DNA of 64,000 nucleotides, from contig JAXLTI010000004.1 in assembly GCA_046330135.1 (NCBI GenBank), positions 1,178,001 to 1,242,000 on the forward strand, in the 5' to 3' direction. Below are positions 59,385 through 64,000 of this stretch, in pieces (position 1 is the first letter of the stretch; each line of letters opens with the position of its first letter). The translations under genes and the position numbers were made by a program. Source of the stretch: CAYYFX01 sp046330135. GTDB taxonomy: Bacteria > ARS69. Under the pieces are notes generated by a model. It searched no databases. It was not told where the DNA came from and was given only the letters and a program-made list of their open reading frames with translations.

Positions 59385-60008
59385 ATGACCACCCCTCGTA
59401 CCCTGAGTCTCTTCCTGGGGCTGACTGCCGCGCTCGCGTTGGCGGCATGTCACGACGACACCTCGACCGGTCCTCCGACCCACTCCGGTCCGCCGAGGTA
59501 CAACAATCCGAACGCGTTGATCGACGCGCACGCGTCGGCGCTCACCAACCGCGATCTCGCGGCCTACACGAACCTCCTCGACGAGGGCTTCCAGTACTTC
59601 CCGCAATCGGAAGACCTCGCGGACTTGACTTGGCTGACGGGCGACTCCTGGGGACGAGCGGACGAGCTGGGGATGATCGGCCACATGTTCGACCCGGACT
59701 TCCAACCTGCCTCGGGCATGCATGCGGGGAGCGTCGACTCGATCGACGCGACCCTCACCGTCGTGACGGTCCAGCCGGCGCCCACCGGCGTCGGGTACGT
59801 GGTCACGACGCACGCCGTGATCCGAGTGATGTACGACGCCTCGAACGGCGCCGCGACCGACGTCCGGCTCGAGTTCCACCTCGTGCCGCACGACGGGTAC
59901 TTCCTCATCTCGGAGATCCACGAGATGCCGCTTCACGCGCCGGCGCTGTCCGGGATGCGGGCGGTCGAGCCGTCCTCCTGGGGGCAAGTCAAGTCGCTGT
60001 ACCGCTAG
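59385..60008 (+). CDS. Array lipoprotein 4, single NTF2-like domain
   Basis: The ATG at 59385 has AGGAGG eight bases upstream. The 207-residue protein has the lipobox L-A-A-C and one module, YNNPNALIDAHASALTNRDL to VEPSSWGQVKSLYR, with GDSWGRADELGMIGHMFD in the middle. Its last residues match the tail of the six-Cys protein at 53632 almost exactly. Confidence 0.76.
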   Translation: MTTPRTLSLFLGLTAALALAACHDDTSTGPPTHSGPPRYNNPNALIDAHASALTNRDLAAYTNLLDEGFQYFPQSEDLADLTWLTGDSWGRADELGMIGHMFDPDFQPASGMHAGSVDSIDATLTVVTVQPAPTGVGYVVTTHAVIRVMYDASNGAATDVRLEFHLVPHDGYFLISEIHEMPLHAPALSGMRAVEPSSWGQVKSLYR

Positions 60009-60028
60009 GCATGCGCGAGGGTCCGGCC

Positions 60029-60306
60029 ATGACCGACGCCAGACGGCTGGGCCACTTCCTGGGATGGAGCGCCGCGCTCGTGCTGACGGCGTGTCGGTGG
60101 CGGCCGACCGCTCTTCTCCTCCGCCGAGTTTCGCGACGGTGCAGGCCTGGTACCGTCACCCTCCGCGGAGGTACTCCGATCCGAACGCGCTGATCGACGC
60201 GCACGCGTTTGCCCTCACGAACAAGATGTTCGACGAATACGTAGGCCTCCTCGACCCGTCCTTCGCGTACTTCCCGCCGCCCTGGGACGTCCCGGATCTC
60301 CCCGTC
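60029..60306 (+). pseudogene. Decayed array lipoprotein (two-domain copy)
   Basis: An ATG at 60029 starts a lipoprotein signal (MTDARRLGHFLGWSAALVL, then T-A-C) close to that of its neighbours. Directly afterwards the homology continues in another frame: PSFATVQAWYRHPPRRYSDPNA, then DAHAFALTNKMFDEYVGLLD and a break after YFPPPWDVPDLP. So most of module one is deleted with a frameshift, and module two is cut off. The junction sequence shows it derives from a two-module gene like that at 58210. Confidence 0.7.
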
Positions 60307-60388
60307 CGGCTCGCCTTGCGCACGCACGGCCGCCGGCGTTCGCGTCTCGACGGGCGGTGTGCCCCGGCGCCCCGAAAGGCCAAACCCT

Positions 60389-60397
60389 TGCTATATT
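60389..60397 (+). promoter_or_regulatory. Extended -10 promoter before the lipoprotein at 60458
   Basis: TATATT at 60392-60397 is preceded by TGC; no clear -35 is present. It lies 60 bases before the TTG start. Confidence 0.5.
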
Positions 60398-60457
60398 CAG
60401 CGGGAACGCAGCGGCGCGCCGCCCCTGAGCGCCGATCTTCGTGGAGGCCATAACCTC

Positions 60458-61336
60458 TTGAACGGCAAGCGTTTCGGCAGGATCGGGCCGGGGCTGGCTT
60501 TCCTGGCCGCCGCGCTGGCGGGCTGCGGGAAGGACACCACGGGGCCCAATGCGCCTCCGCCGCCGGACCTCTCCACGCCTCGCGCGGCGATTCGCTCGAT
60601 GGAGGACGTCTACAGCCGGCGCGTGTACGACCAGGCGCTGGCGATGCTCTCGCCGAACTTCCGCTTCTATCCGGCGCAGCCGGAGTCCGTCTCCTTCTTC
60701 GCTCCCGGCGACACGTACTGGGGCCTCGATCGGGAGAACGAGATGCTCCAGCGGATGCTCGTGCCCCACCGCGTCACCTGGCTCGATCAGGTGCTCCTCG
60801 AGGTGGAGCCGCAGGAGATCGTGGACTCCACGGCCACGCTCACGCGCGTCTCGACGATCAGCGAGCTGCACTTCCTCCTCGGCGGGGTCGTGCTCCAGAG
60901 CGCGCGCTCCTACGTGGACTTCATCTACGAGAGGAACGCGAAGGGCGACAACCTCCTCCTCGAGCAGCACGACCATCTCTTCCCGGGGTCCCTGCTGACC
61001 TACGGCCAGTTGAAGACGATGGTCCAGAGCAAGCCGAGCCTGGCCACGCTCGTGGTGAATCCGGACTCGATCGCGACCACGTCGGCGGTGATCGGCGGCC
61101 GCATCAACCCGAACGGCCTCGCGACGACCGCGCACTTCGACTACGGGCTCACCGCGTCGTACGGAAACTCCACCGGTGACGTCAGCGTCGGGAACGACTC
61201 GATCGAGCACGGCATCCAGATGCGGATCTCCGGCCTGACCCCGGCCACCGAGTACCACTATCGCGTGGTGGCCACGAGCGAGTGGGGCACCGCCTACGGA
61301 ATCGATCTGACCTTCACCACGCGCGCCGTGCCGTAG
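60458..61336 (+). CDS. Lipoprotein with NTF2-like and fibronectin III-like domains
   Basis: I chose the TTG at 60458 because GGAGG lies ten bases upstream and a lipobox (L-A-A-A-L-A-G-C) follows after 20 residues. The 292-residue protein has a module of about 150 residues related to the array (DLSTPRAAIRSMEDVYSRRVYD, then GDTYWGLDRENEMLQRML) that ends LLTYGQLKTM. After it comes a domain from SLATLVVNPDSIATTSAVIGG to AYGIDLTFTT with GLTPATEYHYRVVA, the fibronectin type III signature. It is the most distant member of the array and the only one with an added domain. Confidence 0.72.
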   Translation: MNGKRFGRIGPGLAFLAAALAGCGKDTTGPNAPPPPDLSTPRAAIRSMEDVYSRRVYDQALAMLSPNFRFYPAQPESVSFFAPGDTYWGLDRENEMLQRMLVPHRVTWLDQVLLEVEPQEIVDSTATLTRVSTISELHFLLGGVVLQSARSYVDFIYERNAKGDNLLLEQHDHLFPGSLLTYGQLKTMVQSKPSLATLVVNPDSIATTSAVIGGRINPNGLATTAHFDYGLTASYGNSTGDVSVGNDSIEHGIQMRISGLTPATEYHYRVVATSEWGTAYGIDLTFTTRAVP

Positions 61337-61451
61337 CGCCGCTTCGCGCTCGTCGACCGGTTTCCGCTCTGATAGCTTCGGCGTGTCGCCATGTCGCAGC
61401 GTGCCTGCGCCGTCACGTCGCCGCGCCCGGCGCGCGGGAGATCGGGCAGCC

Positions 61452-62510
61452 ATGAGCGCTCCCACGGATCGAACGATGCACGCGATGGTCATCCGCCGGC
61501 ACGGAGGGCCCGAGGTCCTCGAGTGGGCGGAGATCCCGCGGCCTGCGCTCGGCGCGGACGACGTCCTCGTGGCGGTCGAGGCCTGCGGCGTCAACCACCT
61601 CGACCTCTGGACGCGTCGCGGGATGCCGGGACGGACGGTCTCCTTCCCGCATGCGCTCGGCAGCGAGCCCGTGGGGTGCGTCGTCGAGGTGGGGAAGGAC
61701 GCGCTCGGCATCACGCCGGGTGAGCGCGTCCTCGTGGCCCCGGGCCAGCTGGAGCGCTTTCACGCCGATCGCTCGGGATGGGACCCGCGCTGGAACGACT
61801 ACCGCGTCATCGGCAGCGGAGCGCCGGGCGGCTACGCCCAGTTCGTGCGCGCGCGGGCGGAGAACGTGCTGCGCGTCTCCGATCGGTGGACGCCGGTGGA
61901 GTGGGCGGCCACGCCGCTCGTCTTCCTGACCGCGTGGCACATGCTCGTCGGGCGCGCCGCGGTGCGTCCCGGCGAGAGCGTGCTCGTGATCGGGGCCGGC
62001 TCGGGGGTGGGAAGCGCCGCGATCCAGATCGCCGCGCACTTCGGCTGCCACGTCGTGGCCACGGCGGGCACGGAGGCGAAGCTCGCGAAGGCGAAGGAGC
62101 TGGGCGCTCGAGACGTCGTGAGCCACGCGGAGGAGGACTGGCCGAAGCGCGTGCGCGACGTCACCGGCGGCCGAGGCGTGGACGTGGTGGTGGAGCACGC
62201 AGGCGAAGCGGTCTTCGCGAAGGCGGTCACCACGCTCGCGTACGCGGGGCGCCTCGTCACCTGCGGCGCCACGACGGGCGCCCATGCGGAGGTTCTCCTC
62301 AACCATCTCTTCGTGAAGCAGCTTTCGCTGCTCGGGAGCTACATGGGGACCTTCGCGGAGCTGAGGGAAGTGCTGGCGCTCCTGGAGGCGGGCAGGGTGC
62401 ACCCCGTGGTGGATCGGGTCTTCCCGATCCGGGAGGCGGCCGCGGCGCACCGGCGCATGGAAGCGCGCGAGCACTTCGGGAAGATCGTGCTGCGGCACGG
62501 CGCAGCCTAG
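61452..62510 (+). CDS. Quinone-oxidoreductase-like MDR-family enzyme
   Basis: The ATG at 61452 gives 352 residues. The cofactor site is VLVIGAGSGVGSAAIQIA, for NADPH. The catalytic zinc residues of alcohol dehydrogenases are missing: the region reads EACGVNHLDLWTRRG and HALGSEPVG, with no GHE. This makes it a zinc-independent reductase of the QOR type. The final part, REAAAAHRRMEAREHFGKIVL, is standard. Substrate unknown. It converges on recQ. Confidence 0.85.
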   Translation: MSAPTDRTMHAMVIRRHGGPEVLEWAEIPRPALGADDVLVAVEACGVNHLDLWTRRGMPGRTVSFPHALGSEPVGCVVEVGKDALGITPGERVLVAPGQLERFHADRSGWDPRWNDYRVIGSGAPGGYAQFVRARAENVLRVSDRWTPVEWAATPLVFLTAWHMLVGRAAVRPGESVLVIGAGSGVGSAAIQIAAHFGCHVVATAGTEAKLAKAKELGARDVVSHAEEDWPKRVRDVTGGRGVDVVVEHAGEAVFAKAVTTLAYAGRLVTCGATTGAHAEVLLNHLFVKQLSLLGSYMGTFAELREVLALLEAGRVHPVVDRVFPIREAAAAHRRMEAREHFGKIVLRHGAA

Positions 62511-62542
62511 CCGGGCGGCGCGACCGCCGTCGCGGCGCTCCT

Positions 62543-64000
62543 CTAGTCGGGAAGCCCTGCGTCGGCCGCGGCCGGGGCGATCGCCTCCCGGACGACCTCC
62601 AGGACGATCTCGCCGTAGCGCTGGAGCTTGCTCTGCCCGATGCCGTGCACGAGGGCGAGCTGAGCCAGGCTGGCGGGGCGACGCGCGGCGATCTCCAGCA
62701 GCGTTCGGTCCGCGAACACCACGTACGGCGGCACCGCCTGGGCGCGCGCCAGCTCGAGCCGCTTCGCGCGCAGCGCCTCGAAGAGCCCGCGGTCGCCGTC
62801 CGCGAGGGACAGGACGGTGCCGCTCTTCGCCGCCCGGTCCTTCGCGGCCTTCGCGCCCCGCACGCGACGTGCCGGCGGCGGTTCCCTCCGCAGCTCCACG
62901 GGGACTTCCCCGCGCAAGACGTCCCGCGCGCTGCCGGCGAGTCGGAGCCCGCCGTGACCGTCCACGTCGACCGCGAGCAAGCCCGCCGCCACGAGCTGAC
63001 GGATCACGGACTGCCACTCGTGCTTCTCGCGGTCCCGCCCCACGCCGAACGTGGGGAGGCGATGGTGACCGAACCGGCGAAGGCGCTCGGTCTCGTGGCC
63101 GAGCAACACGTCGATCAGGTACGCCTGCCCGAAGATCTGGTCCGTGCGGACCACCGCCGAGAGGACCTTCTGCGCGGCCTCGGTGCCGTCCCACACTTCG
63201 GGCGGCTGCAGGCAGTTGTCGCAGTTGCCGCAAGGCCGGGGCAAGGCGTCGCCGAAGTAGTCCAGCAGCACCTGCCGGCGGCAGCGCGGCGTCTCGCAGT
63301 AGCCGAGCAGGGCGCTGAGCTTGTGGTGCTCCACGCGCCGGCGCGCCTCGTCCGCGCCTTCGTCGATGAGTTTCCGCAAGAGGGCCACGTCCGCGAGGCC
63401 CCACGTCATGGTGGCGGTGGCGGGGAGCCCGTCTCGACCGGCGCGGCCCGTCTCCTGGTAGTACGCCTCGAGACTCTTCGGCGGGTCGTGGTGGCACACG
63501 AAGCGGACGTCGGGCTTGTCGATGCCCATCCCGAACGCCACGGTGGCCACCATCACCAGGGTCTCGTCGTTCACGAAGCTCTCCTGGTTGCGGCGGCGCA
63601 CGTCGGCGTCGAGGCCCGCGTGGTAGGGCAGTGCGCGCACGCCCTCGGACACGAGGAGCTCGGCGACCTCCTCGGTGCGGCGCCGCGACAGGCAGTACAC
63701 GATGCCCGAGTCTCCCGGATGCTCTTCGCGCACGAGGCGCAGGAGCCGGCGACGCGGGTCCGCCTTCGGTTCCACGCGATAGCGGATGTTCGGACGGTCG
63801 AAGCCGGCGACGAACTGCCGCGCGTCCTCGAGTGCCAGCTTCTGCGCGATCTCGCGGCGCGTGGGCGGGTCCGCGGTAGCGGTCAACGCGATCCGCGGCA
63901 CGTCCGGCCAGCGCTCGTGGAGGATCGAGAGCTGCAGGTACTCGGGGCGGAAGTCGTGGCCCCACTGCGAGACGCAGTGCGCCTCGTCGATCGCGAACAG
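62543..64000 (-). CDS. recQ: ATP-dependent DNA helicase RecQ (5' end outside the window)
   Basis: The frame stays open to the window edge and starts there with LFAIDEAHCVSQWGHDF, the DEAH box of RecQ. Later motifs are ALTATADPP (III), GIVYCLSRRRTEEVAELL (IV), ATVAFGMGIDKPDVRF (V) and YYQETGRAGRDG (VI). The zinc site C-x16-C-x2-C-x2-C is present (YCETPRCRRQ to CGNCDNC), then a winged helix and a C-terminal HRDC domain (LAQLALVHGIGQSKLQRYG). The enzyme unwinds DNA in recombination and repair. About 130 N-terminal residues with the Walker A motif are missing. Confidence 0.96.
   Translation of the reverse strand: MFAIDEAHCVSQWGHDFRPEYLQLSILHERWPDVPRIALTATADPPTRREIAQKLALEDARQFVAGFDRPNIRYRVEPKADPRRRLLRLVREEHPGDSGIVYCLSRRRTEEVAELLVSEGVRALPYHAGLDADVRRRNQESFVNDETLVMVATVAFGMGIDKPDVRFVCHHDPPKSLEAYYQETGRAGRDGLPATATMTWGLADVALLRKLIDEGADEARRRVEHHKLSALLGYCETPRCRRQVLLDYFGDALPRPCGNCDNCLQPPEVWDGTEAAQKVLSAVVRTDQIFGQAYLIDVLLGHETERLRRFGHHRLPTFGVGRDREKHEWQSVIRQLVAAGLLAVDVDGHGGLRLAGSARDVLRGEVPVELRREPPPARRVRGAKAAKDRAAKSGTVLSLADGDRGLFEALRAKRLELARAQAVPPYVVFADRTLLEIAARRPASLAQLALVHGIGQSKLQRYGEIVLEVVREAIAPAAADAGLPD

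Overview
The window is about 68% GC, uses many GTG and some TTG starts, and packs its genes into tightly overlapping operons (ATGA and GTGA junctions are frequent). Several secreted proteins carry a dockerin-like calcium-binding doublet or a FlgD-like/type-A sorting C-terminus. With many short lipoproteins, this fits a Gram-negative bacterium of the FCB-related candidate phyla, of the kind represented by Candidatus Eisenbacteria. That placement is inferred from gene style; no rRNA or tRNA is present to test it.

Region by region. 1-4132: start of a secreted sulfatase, then two paralogous secreted cohesin-dockerin-cohesin proteins. 4228-12827 (minus): an alpha/beta hydrolase, then a four-gene coupled operon (M16 peptidase, large polytopic membrane protein, SGNH hydrolase, GT39-like glycosyltransferase). 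13047-19075 (plus): an OmpA-type lipoprotein, a MIP channel, and a seven-gene arsenic operon (arsR, arsC, acr3, ArsP-like permease, then thioredoxin, ArsF-like and ArsG-like proteins). 19083-22120: a MarR/DinB pair with tandem operators, a DUF3891 protein, a small membrane protein and a serine esterase. 22023-25880 (minus): a short surface-polysaccharide operon (Wzz-like, polymerase-like, GT4). 26043-30253: DUF2203, M24 peptidase, a degenerate HD-GYP-like membrane protein, cysteine desulfurase. 30254-33111: a secreted beta-propeller-like protein flanked by gene remnants. 33169-43807: SatD-like protein, fused aconitase-family hydro-lyase, diheme cytochrome c, a His-rich periplasmic protein, a PLP racemase/aldolase-type enzyme, MsrP, DUF4126, S9 peptidase, enoyl-CoA hydratase. 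43870-45693: a membrane-anchored C39 peptidase coupled to a small cysteine-containing secreted peptide, then a methyltransferase. 45752-53040 (minus): the complete F-type ATP synthase operon. 53632-64000: a probably highly expressed secreted six-cysteine protein, a hypothetical protein, thiC, a tandem array of related lipoproteins with one pseudogene, a quinone-oxidoreductase-like enzyme and the 3' part of recQ.

Two threads deserve attention. First, a secreted domain with six conserved cysteines occurs in three separate loci (623, 30783, 53632). Second, the 53632 protein ends in a short W-G-x-I-K-x-L-Y-R tail that also ends each module of the otherwise unrelated lipoprotein array at 57000-61336, which suggests a shared C-terminal signal. 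The C39 peptidase/small peptide pair is a third candidate for an undescribed system.
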